A DNA stretch of 64,000 nucleotides from Corynebacterium atrinae (lineage in GTDB: Bacteria; Actinomycetota; Actinomycetes; Mycobacteriales; Mycobacteriaceae), in contig NZ_CP046977.1 of the NCBI RefSeq assembly GCF_030408455.1, forward strand, positions 2,294,001 through 2,358,000, read 5' to 3'. Below, one piece after another: positions 17,358 through 26,180 of the stretch. The notes beneath the pieces were generated by a model. It was given only the letters and a program-made list of their open reading frames with translations, did not search any database and was not told the DNA's origin. Position 1 is the stretch's first letter. Each line of letters starts with the position of its first letter. A program made the translations under genes and the position numbers.

Positions 17358-18323
17358 ATGTCCAATTTGCTCAGACTCATTGGCCGACGCTTCCTCGCCC
17401 TCCCCATCATGGTGCTCGGCGTCACCTTCCTCGTTTTCTTCATCATGTCCTTCAGCCCGGCGGACCCGGCGCGACTCGCCCTCGGTGAATCCGCCTCCCC
17501 CGATGCTCTCGAGGCCTACCGCGAGGCCAACGGCCTCAACGATCCGCTGCTCATCCGTTACGTCCACTTCCTCGGCGGCATGCTGCGGGGCGACCTGGGT
17601 ACCACCACCGGTAATGCCTCGGTGACCGACGTCGTCGCCAAGGCCTTCCCCATCACCCTGCAGCTGACCTTCCTCGGCTTGTTCATCGCGGTCATCATCG
17701 CGCTCGTCTTCGGCGTCATCGCCGCCCTCTACCGCGACCGCTGGCCTGACCAGCTCATCCGCGTGTTCTCCATTGCCGCGCTGGCTACCCCCTCCTTCTG
17801 GTTGGCTATCTTGCTCATCCAGTGGCTGGGCGACATCCCCGGTGGCTGGGGCATGTTCCCCGCGCTCGTCGCCAGGTGGGTGCCGTTTACTGAAAACCCG
17901 CAGATCTACCTCAACAACATCTTCCTTCCCGCCTTCGCCCTCGCCGTCCCCGTCGCCGGCTCCCTCGCCCGCGTCGTCCGCACGGCCATGGTCGAAGAGC
18001 TGGACAAGGACTACGTGCGCACCGCTATCGGCGCCGGCATCCCCAAGGGCGAAGTCATTTCCCGCAACGTGCTGCGCAACGCCTTGATCACCCCCATCAC
18101 GGTGCTCGGCCTGCGCGTCGGCTACCTCATGGGTGGCGCAGTCATCATCGAAATCATCTTCAACATCCAGGCCATGGGCCAGCTCATCCTCGATGGCGTG
18201 ACCCGCAATGACGTCTACCTCGTCCAGGGAGTCACCCTGACCGTGGCGATCGCCTTCATCCTCGTCAACATCGTCGTGGACATGCTCTACGTCCTCGTCA
18301 ACCCACGAATCAGGAGCATCTGA
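17358..18323 (+). CDS. siaF: ABC importer permease SiaF (DppB/OppB type)
   Basis: The 321-residue protein has about six membrane segments and the BPD_transp_1 fold of DppB-like permeases. It shows the amphipathic N-terminal helix with RRFLALP, LGLNDPLLIRY-type spacing, and the EAA loop EELDKDYVRTAIGAGIPKGE, which docks on the ATPase. The ATG at 17358 is preceded by AGGAG 12 nt upstream. The stop overlaps the next start (TGATG). It pairs with the permease half of SiaG. Confidence 0.85.
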   Translation: MSNLLRLIGRRFLALPIMVLGVTFLVFFIMSFSPADPARLALGESASPDALEAYREANGLNDPLLIRYVHFLGGMLRGDLGTTTGNASVTDVVAKAFPITLQLTFLGLFIAVIIALVFGVIAALYRDRWPDQLIRVFSIAALATPSFWLAILLIQWLGDIPGGWGMFPALVARWVPFTENPQIYLNNIFLPAFALAVPVAGSLARVVRTAMVEELDKDYVRTAIGAGIPKGEVISRNVLRNALITPITVLGLRVGYLMGGAVIIEIIFNIQAMGQLILDGVTRNDVYLVQGVTLTVAIAFILVNIVVDMLYVLVNPRIRSI

Positions 18324-20299
18324 TGCTACGCGGGAAAACTACATCCAAGCTCGAAGCCAAGGCTGGAGGCCGGTTCACCGGCTTCAAGAACATGTCCTTG
18401 TCCTCGAAGATCGCTCTGATCATCCTCACTTTGGTGGGCCTGAGCGCCCTTTTCGCTCCCCTCCTTACTAACTACGATCCGCTGGCCTCGGGCGTTCCCG
18501 TCCAGCCGCCAAGCAGCGAACACTGGTTCGGCACCGACGCCATCGGCCGCGATATCTTCTCGCGTGTCGTCTACGGCGCTCGTTCCTCGCTCATCATTGG
18601 CCTCGCCGCGACGGGTGCCGCGCTAGCTGTGGCCGCTGTCTTAGGCTCGGTCGCCGCCACCGGAGGCAAGGTCGTCTCCGAGGTGCTCATGCGCATCCTC
18701 GACATCATCATGTCCTTCCCCGGCATCGCCCTGGCCGCCGTGTTCGTCGCCGTCTTCGGCAACGCCCTCCCGGTCCTCGTCTTCGCCATCGGCTTCCTCT
18801 ACGTCCCGCAGCTGTCCCGCGTGGTCCGCGCGAACGTGCTGAGCGAGTTCGGTGAAGACTACGTCGCCGCCAACCAGGTCCTAGGCGCTTCCACCGCCCG
18901 CATCCTGGTCAAACAGGTCGCGCGTAACTGCATCGCCCCAATCGCTGTGTTCGCCACGGTGCTCGTCGCCGATGCCATCGTCTTCGAAGCCTCCTTGTCC
19001 TTCATCAACGCGGGCGTGAAGCCGCCGGAGCCCTCCTGGGGCAACATCCTCGCCGACGGCAAGCAGTTGCTGCTCTCCGGCGCCTGGTGGCCGACCTTCT
19101 TCCCAGGCCTGATGATCCTCATCACCGTGTTGTCGCTGAACATCCTCTCCGAGGGGCTTACCGACGCCCTCGCGTCCCCCACCATCAAGTACCGCCCCAA
19201 CGTCCAAAAGGACGAGGAAGTCGCCGACACCTCCAACGCCCTCGGCCAGATCACCGAGGAAGAGGCCACCCAGGCCCTCAACCTCTCCCTCTCTGCCCTC
19301 CGCGACGCCGAACTCGGCGAGGACCGCCGCCTGAAATTCACCGGCGATCCCACCCCCCTACTTGAGGTGAAGAACCTCTCCATCGCCTTCCCCGCCGCCC
19401 ACGGCGACGTCAATATCGTTGACAACGTCAGCTTCTCCGTCGCCCCCGGCGAAACCATGGGCCTCGTCGGCGAGTCCGGCTGCGGCAAGTCCATTACCGC
19501 CATGGCGATCATGGGCCTGTTGCCACCCACCGCGCGCATCACCGGCGAGATCCTGTTCGACGGCCAAGACCTGCTCAAGCTCAACGCCAAACAGCACAAT
19601 GCGCTCCGCGGCCACGACATCGCCATGATCTACCAAGACGCACTGAGTTCGCTCAACCCCTCGATGCTGATCAGCAGCCAGATGAAGCAGCTCACCCGCC
19701 GCGGCGGCCAGCGCTCCGCCGAGGACCTGCTCAAGCTCGTCGGCCTTGACCCCGAGCGCACACTCAAGTCCTACCCGCACGAGCTGTCGGGCGGCCAGCG
19801 CCAGCGCGTCCTCATCGCCATGGCCCTGACCCGCAACCCGCGCCTGCTCATCGCCGACGAGCCGACCACCGCCCTCGACGTCACCGTCCAAGCCCAGGTC
19901 GTCGAACTGCTCAATGACCTGCGCGAGAAGCTCGGCTTCGCCATGGTCTTCGTCTCCCACGACCTCGCCCTTGTTGGTCGCCTCAGCCACAAGATCACCG
20001 TCATGTACGCCGGCCAGGTCGTCGAGCAAGGCACCACCCGCGAAATCCTCTCCGACCCCCGCCACGAATACACCCGTGGTCTCCTCGGATCCGTCCTATC
20101 AATCGAAGCCGGCGCCGACCGCCTCTACCAAGTCCCCGGCACCGTCCCCTCCCCCAGCGACTTCGTCGAGGGAGACCGCTTCGCACCCCGCTCCGCCAAA
20201 CGTGGCGTCGGCGCCGACGAGAAGCCCACCATGCGGCTTATCGACGGCACTCACTACTACGCCACGACCGACGCCCTGCTTCAGCTGGGAGGAAAGTAA
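18323..20299 (+). CDS. siaG: fused ABC permease-ATPase SiaG
   Basis: The 658-residue protein joins two subunits. Residues 1-300 are a DppC-type permease: an N-terminal membrane segment, FGTDAIGRDIFSRVVYGAR, and the EAA loop with EDYVAANQVLGAS. Residues about 345-640 are a DppD-type ATPase: Walker A GESGCGKS near 383, the Q-loop, signature LSGGQRQRV near 489, Walker B LLIADEPT near 508, and the H-loop in FVSHDLA. A permease-ATPase fusion is also described for the C. glutamicum sialate importer. Both ends overlap neighbouring genes by one base. Confidence 0.88.
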   Translation: MLRGKTTSKLEAKAGGRFTGFKNMSLSSKIALIILTLVGLSALFAPLLTNYDPLASGVPVQPPSSEHWFGTDAIGRDIFSRVVYGARSSLIIGLAATGAALAVAAVLGSVAATGGKVVSEVLMRILDIIMSFPGIALAAVFVAVFGNALPVLVFAIGFLYVPQLSRVVRANVLSEFGEDYVAANQVLGASTARILVKQVARNCIAPIAVFATVLVADAIVFEASLSFINAGVKPPEPSWGNILADGKQLLLSGAWWPTFFPGLMILITVLSLNILSEGLTDALASPTIKYRPNVQKDEEVADTSNALGQITEEEATQALNLSLSALRDAELGEDRRLKFTGDPTPLLEVKNLSIAFPAAHGDVNIVDNVSFSVAPGETMGLVGESGCGKSITAMAIMGLLPPTARITGEILFDGQDLLKLNAKQHNALRGHDIAMIYQDALSSLNPSMLISSQMKQLTRRGGQRSAEDLLKLVGLDPERTLKSYPHELSGGQRQRVLIAMALTRNPRLLIADEPTTALDVTVQAQVVELLNDLREKLGFAMVFVSHDLALVGRLSHKITVMYAGQVVEQGTTREILSDPRHEYTRGLLGSVLSIEAGADRLYQVPGTVPSPSDFVEGDRFAPRSAKRGVGADEKPTMRLIDGTHYYATTDALLQLGGK

Positions 20300-21081
20300 T
20301 GACCCCCGTCATCGAGCTTCGCGACGTCTCCGTCATCCACAAGGCGCGCACCGGCAAGCTCTTCAAGCCCAATCTCGTCCACGCCAACCGCCACGTCGAC
20401 TTCCACATCAACCGTGACGAGGTCGTCGGCGTCGTCGGCGAATCCGGCTGCGGCAAGTCAACCCTGGCCCGCGTCGTCGTCGGCCTCCAACGCCCCACCG
20501 AAGGCGAGGTCCTGTTCAAGGGCCAGCCCATGACCGGCCGCGGAAAGCAACGCACCGAGCTCGGCAAATCCGTCTCAGTCGTGTTCCAGGACCCCTCCAC
20601 CTCGCTCAATCCCCGCATGTGCGTCGAGGAGCAACTTCTCGAACCCCTCCACGTCCACAAGATCGGCACCCGAGCCGAGCAGGAAATACGAGTCCGCGAA
20701 CTCGTCGGCCTCGTCGGTCTGCCCCAGTCCGCGCTCAATGTCCTGCCCCGCCAGATCTCCGGCGGCCAGCGCCAGCGCGTGGCCATCGCCCGAGCCCTCG
20801 CTCTCGACCCGGACGTCATCATCGCCGACGAACCCACCTCCGCCCTCGACGTCTCCGTTCGCGCCCAGGTGCTCAACCTCCTTCTCGATCTGAAGAAGGA
20901 ACTCGGCCTCGGCCTCATGTTCATCAGCCACGACATCAACACCGTGCGCTACGTCTCCGACCGCATCTGCGTTATGCTGGCGGGCGAAATCATTGAGGAG
21001 AACACCACTCAAGAGATCTTCCATAACGCCCAGCAGGACTACACGCGAACGCTCCTTGCAGCTACGCCTTCCCTGCTTTAG
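20299..21081 (+). CDS. siaI: ABC importer ATPase SiaI (DppF type)
   Basis: The second ATPase of the importer has 260 residues. It shows Walker A GESGCGKST near residue 47, the Q-loop VVFQDPSTSLNP, signature ISGGQRQRV, Walker B VIIADEPTSALD and H-loop FISHDI. It would pair with the ATPase half of SiaG to form the hetero-dimeric motor. The ATG overlaps the siaG stop (TAATG). A strong terminator follows at 21095. Confidence 0.88.
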   Translation: MTPVIELRDVSVIHKARTGKLFKPNLVHANRHVDFHINRDEVVGVVGESGCGKSTLARVVVGLQRPTEGEVLFKGQPMTGRGKQRTELGKSVSVVFQDPSTSLNPRMCVEEQLLEPLHVHKIGTRAEQEIRVRELVGLVGLPQSALNVLPRQISGGQRQRVAIARALALDPDVIIADEPTSALDVSVRAQVLNLLLDLKKELGLGLMFISHDINTVRYVSDRICVMLAGEIIEENTTQEIFHNAQQDYTRTLLAATPSLL

Positions 21082-21094
21082 GCCTTAGAAGGTG

Positions 21095-21120
21095 AAAAAG
21101 GGGCCTGCAGGCCCCTTTTT
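21095..21120 (+). terminator. Rho-independent terminator of the sia operon
   Basis: AAAAAGGGGCC, a TGCA loop and GGCCCCTTTTT form a fully symmetrical 11-bp stem with A- and T-runs on both sides. It starts 13 nt after siaI ends and could act in both directions. Confidence 0.9.
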
Positions 21121-21162
21121 CGCGTCATCGTCTGAACACGCGATCTTGAGTTCTTCGCTGGG

Positions 21163-21180
21163 TGTCAAGTAGTTGTGAAG
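21163..21180 (+). repeat. left terminal inverted repeat of the IS3 element
   Basis: TGTCA, a 4-nt core and GTTGTGAAG match the right end in reverse complement with one indel in the core. It lies 15 nt beyond the transposase stop codon. Confidence 0.7.
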
Positions 21181-21195
21181 AAAAAGGGGGGGTGA

Positions 21196-22709
21196 CTACT
21201 GGGCAAGGACGAACTCCTCAGGCGGCTTAGCAAGATTGATCGTCACCGCATGCGGCACCGTCCAGACCTTCGGCGGGGCATGAAACCGCTGGCGATGATC
21301 ACGGTAATAGACACCCTTACGACGCCGACGGTGCTCCAACGTCGCCACCCATTCACCGGTGAACACCTCCTCAGGAGTAAACGACGCTATCCCCGAATGA
21401 TGATCAGTAGTGTTGTACGCCTCGATAACAGCCGCGATAGTCTCATACGCCTGGGTGATATCGGTGTAGACCTCCAACGCCAAACGGTGCCGCTTGACAG
21501 TACGGTGCAATGACTCACACTGCGGGTTATCGTTGCTCACCGACGGACGGATCAACGATTGAGTCACGTTGTACCTCCCCAGCAGGGCAGTCATGGCCTT
21601 GCTGGTCATGATGGACCCGTTATCTGAATGCACGATCTTCACCGTGCCGATCCCCTGATCAACGAGGCACTGCTCAATGAGGTCGGTAGCAATCACGGTG
21701 TCTTCACCAGGCTGGATTGTCCATCCAACGATCTTGCGCGAATACAAATCCATGACCTGATACAGTGCCCATTTCTGACGGACCAAGCTCCCTAGAATCC
21801 AGGTCACATCCCACACAAACACCTGCCCCGGTCCCGTCGCCGTGACCTGCGGTACCGGGCTGCGTGCCGGGCGGGTGCGTGCCCGTGGCACCGGTGTGAA
21901 CGCGCGCATCATCCGGGCCAGACGGTAAAAACTTGACTGTGATCCCAGGTAGGGTTCCCGCCGGTCATCTACGTGACGCCAGTAGATCTCAGCCACGCTT
22001 AACCCTTCCGCCCTACCGGCGGTCAGCAGGGCGCGAATCTTGTCCTTTTCCTGATCACTGAGTCGAACTAACCCGCACCGCTGTGTATGCGGGATCGGGT
22101 TGGTTACGCGTGGTCGGGGACGGTGGCGGTAGTGGTAGGTCGATTCCGACAGGCCTACCAGGTCAAGGGCGTTTTTCTTCGTCCACCCAGCAGTACGTAG
22201 CTTCGTGAGGATGTCTTCTTCCTGCTCTTGCAGGTGTTCTAGGGTTGTGTGCTCGGCTGGGGTGAGTTGTTTTCCGCCACGTCGACACGCGTGCCAGCTT
22301 CCTGCATGGTGGCGATAGCTTTTCCCAAGGCGCCGATCACTTCTTTAAGTTCGGTAATACTCGCCGAATCCGTCTCGGCTTGGGTGTCGCGTTGATGCTC
22401 AGCGGTAGTAGCACAGGCTTCGGCGGTAGCGAGTCTGTCGGTGAGGTCGGTGATGGTTGCCTCCAGCCGTCGGATTTCAGCGGCGTCATCGGTGGTCATG
22501 CTGCCAGTTAAACGTGGTCCACGCCCGGTGGCAAGATCCCCGTCGGCGGTCAGTGCCACGAACCGGCGCATCTGAAAGCGGGAAATACCGTGGACGGCGA
22601 GGTAGGTGCCTTTGTACCCGTGGCGGGTGGTTGTGTAGGCCAGGGCGTGTTCCCTCATCTGCTCAGTTGTCCATTCCTGTTCGATTGTGGGTGGGATGGT
22701 CACGGTCAT
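21196..22709 (-). CDS. IS3-family transposase OrfAB (made by -1 frameshift)
   Basis: The second frame is open without a stop from upstream of 22269 down to 21196. It encodes HTH-like and integrase-core (rve) regions with the DDE residues in VWDVTW, KIVHSDNGS and NPQCESLH, about 35 residues after the second Asp as in IS3. It lacks its own good start. Joining it to orfA by a -1 slip at GGAAAAC (22275-22269) gives VAE-KQLTPAEH and a continuous protein of about 500 residues. This is the standard IS3 expression mode. No inactivating mutation is visible. Confidence 0.8.
22239..22709 (-). CDS. IS3-family OrfA (coiled-coil protein)
   Basis: The 156-residue product starts at ATG 22709, after AAGGAG. 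It has a short HTH-like N-terminal region and a predicted coiled coil from about residue 75 to 125 (heptads in IRRLEATITDLTDRLATAEA), which would mediate multimerisation as in other IS3 OrfA proteins. Its stop at 22239 lies 30 nt after the slippery site. Confidence 0.75.
   Translation of the reverse strand: MTVTIPPTIEQEWTTEQMREHALAYTTTRHGYKGTYLAVHGISRFQMRRFVALTADGDLATGRGPRLTGSMTTDDAAEIRRLEATITDLTDRLATAEACATTAEHQRDTQAETDSASITELKEVIGALGKAIATMQEAGTRVDVAENNSPQPSTQP
22269..22275 (-). promoter_or_regulatory. probable -1 ribosomal frameshift site
   Basis: The heptamer GGAAAAC, read in the orfA frame as GAA-AAC, is the only place in the overlap where a -1 slip joins the frames with repairing of A residues. 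Downstream TCACCCCAGCC could form a weak stimulator. The exact slip codon is inferred. Confidence 0.5.
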
Positions 22710-22775
22710 GGTCGTCTCCTTAGAAGCGGGGGAAATAGCTTCACAACCAGACTGACAGCAAGGGCTTCGACCCCA

Positions 22776-22849
22776 AAACCGGCACTTCCTAACAACTCCG
22801 GGGTCAAACCCCCTCCCAAACCCGCGAAGTTGTTAGGAAGTGCCGGTTT
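22776..22849. repeat. perfect 22-nt inverted repeat, 30-nt loop
   Basis: Bases 22776-22797 (starting AAACCGGCACTTCC) and 22828-22849 (ending GGAAGTGCCGGTTT) are exact reverse complements over 22 positions. The structure begins 18 bp beyond the IS right end. No U-run follows. GACCCC (22769-22774) can also pair with GGGGTC (22800-22805), so alternative folds exist. Confidence 0.85.
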
Positions 22850-23102
22850 CACCGACCCAGCGGTGCCAGAAACTCTCCGGCTGGCTGACGATGGGAGACA
22901 CCCCGGTCCTCGCACTGCGGCAACGAGTGCTCTTCTTAGGTAGCTGAATTACTCAGTCAAGGCGTTGATCTAGGACGATGCTCCGGTACCGGGTCGGAGA
23001 TGTGGCAGGAGGCACAGGGCTGAAACTCCGCTTTCACCAGCGCCAATCCTTGCAAATCGGTGTTGGCTCCGGACTTGCTTCCTTGCGGCTTCCCACACGA
23101 GA

Positions 23103-23135
23103 AGGGGCGGCCCGCGAGTATCGCGAACCGCCCCT
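23103..23135 (-). terminator. hairpin after the PTS EIIA gene
   Basis: AGGGGCGG (23103-23110) pairs with CCGCCCCT (23128-23135), and CCGCGAG/TCGCG can extend inside. It lies 10 nt beyond the EIIA stop on the minus strand. The following bases (TCTCGTG) are not a clean U-run, so strength is uncertain. Confidence 0.55.
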
Positions 23136-23145
23136 CCTGTAGCAG

Positions 23146-23631
23146 CTAAGCCATCGTCACCGTGCACGCATGGGCACCTCTGTTAGCGGGACCAGCCGAG
23201 ACTTTAAGCTGACCGATCTGCTTCTTGTTAGTCATGACGACCGGGGTGATCAGCTGGGTTCCGCGGGTCCGAAGGGCGGAGGCGTCGACACGCACGATCG
23301 GCTGACCGGCTGTCACGGAATCTCCTACTGCGGCCAGTGCGGTGAATCCTTCGCCTTTGAGCTCGACGGTGTCTAGCCCGATGTGGACCAAGACTTCCAG
23401 CCCGTCTGGGGTTACCAGCGCGAAGGCGTGGAGGGTGTTGAATACCTTGACCAGCTTGCCGTCGGCAGGTGCACAGACATCGATGACGTCGGAGGTTTCG
23501 TCAGGAACGAGGGCGAAACCGTCGCCGACCATGGCCTGCGCGAAGACGGGATCGGGGACCTCGTTGACGGGAATGACCGTGCCATCGAAGGGAGCGTGCA
23601 GCTCAATCTTGGTCTTGTTAAAGCCGAACAT
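23146..23631 (-). CDS. PTS EIIA component (glucose/Crr family)
   Basis: A stand-alone 161-residue EIIA of the glucose superfamily. It shows LHAPFDGTVIPVNEVPDPVFA at the N-terminus, His68 in NTLHAF, and the phospho-acceptor His83 in VLVHIGLDTVELKGEGF. It would take phosphate from HPr and pass it to the EIIB cysteine of the adjacent EIICB. The gene starts 11 nt after the EIICB stop, in the same operon. Why it is separate here, while the sucrose PTS carries its own EIIA, is not explained. Confidence 0.9.
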   Translation of the reverse strand: MFGFNKTKIELHAPFDGTVIPVNEVPDPVFAQAMVGDGFALVPDETSDVIDVCAPADGKLVKVFNTLHAFALVTPDGLEVLVHIGLDTVELKGEGFTALAAVGDSVTAGQPIVRVDASALRTRGTQLITPVVMTNKKQIGQLKVSAGPANRGAHACTVTMA

Positions 23632-23642
23632 GTTCTAGGCTC

Positions 23643-25232
23643 CTAGGCCTCTTGTTCGCCCTGTAGGGCAGCGTTGCTGGACTTCAGTTGGCGGGCGACT
23701 TCGTCGTAAACGAACTGGACATTGGTGCCGATGACAACTTGGACGTTGTTCTGCGAGGGGCGGATCACGCCAGCGACACCGGCTTTCCTGATCTCACCTT
23801 CATCGACCTTTACGTAGTCCTTGGTGGTGACGCGCAGACGAGTGGTGCAGTGATCGATAGAGTTAATGTTCCCTTCGCCGCCCAGTCCGGCGATGATCTG
23901 GCGCGCGACGTCAGACACTTCTGCGTCTTCGTCAAGGGTGGCTCCGGCATCGAGTTCTTCTTCGCCACGGCCGGGGGTCCTGAGATTCAGCCAGCCGATG
24001 AGGAAGTAGAAGATGACAAAGTAGATGGCGAAGAAGAACACGCCCATGACCAACAACATCCACCACTGGTTGGCCAGGGGATTCTGCGAGGACAAGAACA
24101 TGTCGACGAAGCCAGCGGAGAAGCCGAAGCCGGCTGTCCATTCAAAGGCTGCAGCGATCGCCACTGAGATGCCGGTGAGCACCGCATGCACGAGGTAGAG
24201 CAGCGGTGCGAGGAACATGAAGGAGAACTCGAGGGGCTCGGTGACGCCGGTAAAGAAGGAAGCGAGGGCGCCAGCCAACATGAGCGAGCCGACCGCCTTC
24301 TTACGGCCGGAGTCTGCGCGCAGGTACATGGCCAGTGCCGCGCCGGGGAGGCCGAACATCATGATGGGGAAGAAGCCCGCTTGGTAGCGTCCAACGATGC
24401 CCTCAACCTGGCACACGCCGTCTGCCCAGACACCAGGGCAGTCCATAGCTGAGGTGGCCGCGGCAGCAGCAGCGATGGTTTCTCCACCACCAAGGAACTT
24501 GCCGATGTCGTTGATGCCGATGACGTCGAACCAGAAGATCGAGTTCAGGGCGTGGTGCAGGCCAGTCGGGATCAAGAGGCGGTTGACGAAGCCGTAGATA
24601 CCAGCACCGACAGCTCCCATGCCCTGGATCCACTCACCGAAGTTGAACAGCACGTTGTAGAGCACCGGCCAAACGATATAGAGAACTCCAGCCAGCACGA
24701 TAGAGAAGATGGCCGTGAGGATGGGGACAAGGCGGCGACCGGAGAAGAAGGCCAGGGCATCCGGCAGCTTCGTCGCATGGAAGCGGTTGTAGACCCAGGC
24801 GGCAAGGATGCCGACGAAGATTCCGATCAGGACATTCTTGTCGTTCACTGCTGCCCAACCATGCGATGCCCAGTCGATAGCAGCATCACCTTCGAGCGCC
24901 TCGAGATCGATACCCTTGTACCCGGCTACGGATTCTGGGCCAATCAGGAGTTTGATGGTCGCGAAGCCGAGGAAGCCCGATAGTGCCGCAGCACCATTCG
25001 AGTCCTTGGCCAGGCCGTAGGCGATTGCGATGGCGAAGATCCAGCCGAGGTTGTCCAAAACCGCGGACCCGGACTTGATCAAGACTGCGGCTGCGATGTT
25101 GTCTTCGCCCCAGCCAACTGGGTCGATCCAATAGCCAATGCCCATCAGAATTGCGGCGACCGGCATGACGGCAACGGCCCCCATGAGGGCACGTCCAAGC
25201 CTTTGCAGGCTCGTCATGATTGCGTTTTTCAT
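23643..25232 (-). CDS. nagE: PTS EIICB, N-acetylglucosamine type (NagE-like)
   Basis: The 529-residue protein has a hydrophobic EIIC domain (about residues 1-430; GLHHALNSIFWFDV and FFTGVTEPLEFSFMFLAPLLY are typical of the Glc/GlcNAc family) and a C-terminal EIIB domain with the phosphorylated Cys in IDHCTTRLRV near residue 462. The long insert with AMDCPGVWADG also points to the GlcNAc/glucose branch. GlcNAc is preferred as substrate because nagAB are in the same amino-sugar region, but glucose is possible. Its ATG overlaps the antiterminator stop (ATGA), and GAAAGGA precedes it. Confidence 0.8.
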   Translation of the reverse strand: MKNAIMTSLQRLGRALMGAVAVMPVAAILMGIGYWIDPVGWGEDNIAAAVLIKSGSAVLDNLGWIFAIAIAYGLAKDSNGAAALSGFLGFATIKLLIGPESVAGYKGIDLEALEGDAAIDWASHGWAAVNDKNVLIGIFVGILAAWVYNRFHATKLPDALAFFSGRRLVPILTAIFSIVLAGVLYIVWPVLYNVLFNFGEWIQGMGAVGAGIYGFVNRLLIPTGLHHALNSIFWFDVIGINDIGKFLGGGETIAAAAAATSAMDCPGVWADGVCQVEGIVGRYQAGFFPIMMFGLPGAALAMYLRADSGRKKAVGSLMLAGALASFFTGVTEPLEFSFMFLAPLLYLVHAVLTGISVAIAAAFEWTAGFGFSAGFVDMFLSSQNPLANQWWMLLVMGVFFFAIYFVIFYFLIGWLNLRTPGRGEEELDAGATLDEDAEVSDVARQIIAGLGGEGNINSIDHCTTRLRVTTKDYVKVDEGEIRKAGVAGVIRPSQNNVQVVIGTNVQFVYDEVARQLKSSNAALQGEQEA

Positions 25233-26101
25233 GACTGTTCCTTTCTCGTATGTGTTTTAAGTTGTGGAGTTTGTACCCAGCCGTGGAGGAAGACCGCGAG
25301 GTATGCGGCTTCTCCGGCGGCGTCGCGGGGAAGAGTAGAGGTGTCGAGGATGCGGCATAGGACCTGCTCAGCCAGGTCGTATTCGCGAGGAAGGTCCCGA
25401 ACGATGGATCGTTGGGCATGGTTGTCGCGCCATTGCCCGGCACGGGCACGGCGGAGCACGTAGGTCAGGGTGGTAATGAGTCCGTCGTCGCTTGTCGACG
25501 CCGCCCGGGGCAGCCGGTGGCGGATGAACGTGGCCAATCCGGCCAGTTCGTTGGCCTTGGCCAGAGGTTGTTTGACGGTGACGCCACTGCGGGCGGCGTT
25601 GAGGTGGAGGGCGATGAAGGCGGCTTCGTCGATAGGCAGGTCGACGGTGAGGTGGGAGTTGAGGTACTGGACGATGAGCTCGGCGGCGCCGAACTCGGCG
25701 CCGAAGACGGCCTTGATTTCCTCGAGGAGCGAGTTGCGGATGACCTCGCCTTTTCCGACGCGATCGACGGCGTAGGACAGGTGCTCGGCGAGGACGAGGT
25801 AGACGGATGGGTGGAGTTCACCGAGCAGGTCGGCCGCCAAGTCAACGGCGGTGGAAATGGTCTCGATGACGTAAGGGTCGAGAGCGTTGAGCGAGGTGAG
25901 CAGTTGCACCTTATCGGGGCTGAGCTCGATGTATTGCCGCTGGTCCACGGTGGCTGAGACGGGATCGCCGACCTGGCGGCCGAATCCTATTCCCCTTCCG
26001 ACGAGTACGAGTCCTCCGTCGTCGGAATCATCGTCACCCACGCGTGCGAGGACAGCATTGTTGCTGAGCACTCGCACAACTCGGGGATGCGACTCGACCA
26101 C
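25229..26101 (-). CDS. BglG/LicT-family transcriptional antiterminator
   Basis: The 290-residue protein has the RNA-binding CAT domain (residues 1-56, with VLSNNAVLARV and GRGIGFGRQVGD) followed by two PRD domains, whose regulatory histidines lie in LAEHLSYAV, LNSHLTV and related blocks. PTS phosphorylation of these would couple activity to sugar uptake. The start is GTG 26101 with TAGGAG 6 nt upstream. The next gene is its PTS permease (4-nt overlap). A RAT-like site upstream (26181-26211) implies that it controls its own operon. Confidence 0.9.
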   Translation of the reverse strand: MVESHPRVVRVLSNNAVLARVGDDDSDDGGLVLVGRGIGFGRQVGDPVSATVDQRQYIELSPDKVQLLTSLNALDPYVIETISTAVDLAADLLGELHPSVYLVLAEHLSYAVDRVGKGEVIRNSLLEEIKAVFGAEFGAAELIVQYLNSHLTVDLPIDEAAFIALHLNAARSGVTVKQPLAKANELAGLATFIRHRLPRAASTSDDGLITTLTYVLRRARAGQWRDNHAQRSIVRDLPREYDLAEQVLCRILDTSTLPRDAAGEAAYLAVFLHGWVQTPQLKTHTRKEQS

Positions 26102-26180
26102 GGTGGCTCCTAGGTAAAGAGGGCGCAGCGCACGTCCGACATCAGATGACACCCGACGACGGGGTAGTAGCGCCCAATTT

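Larger units (their letters stand above)
21163..22757 (-). mobile_element. IS3-family insertion sequence, apparently complete (about 1.6 kb)
   Basis: The element has two overlapping frames on the minus strand and imperfect terminal inverted repeats. The left end reads TGTCAAGTAGTTGTGAAG (21163-21180). The right end, read inward, is TGTCAGTCTGGTTGTGAAG (22757-22739). They agree in TGTCA and GTTGTGAAG around a 4- or 5-nt variable core. No clear target-site duplication is visible (GGG on the left, GCA on the right), so either the ends are off by a few bases or the duplication has decayed. It sits just downstream of the sia terminator. Confidence 0.8.
22758..23145. other. 388-nt spacer with long inverted repeat and terminator
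   Basis: Between the IS right end and the PTS operon I see no gene. It holds the 22-nt inverted repeat at 22776-22849 and a terminator-like hairpin at 23103-23135. The rest (22850-23100) shows no feature I recognise. Confidence 0.5.
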
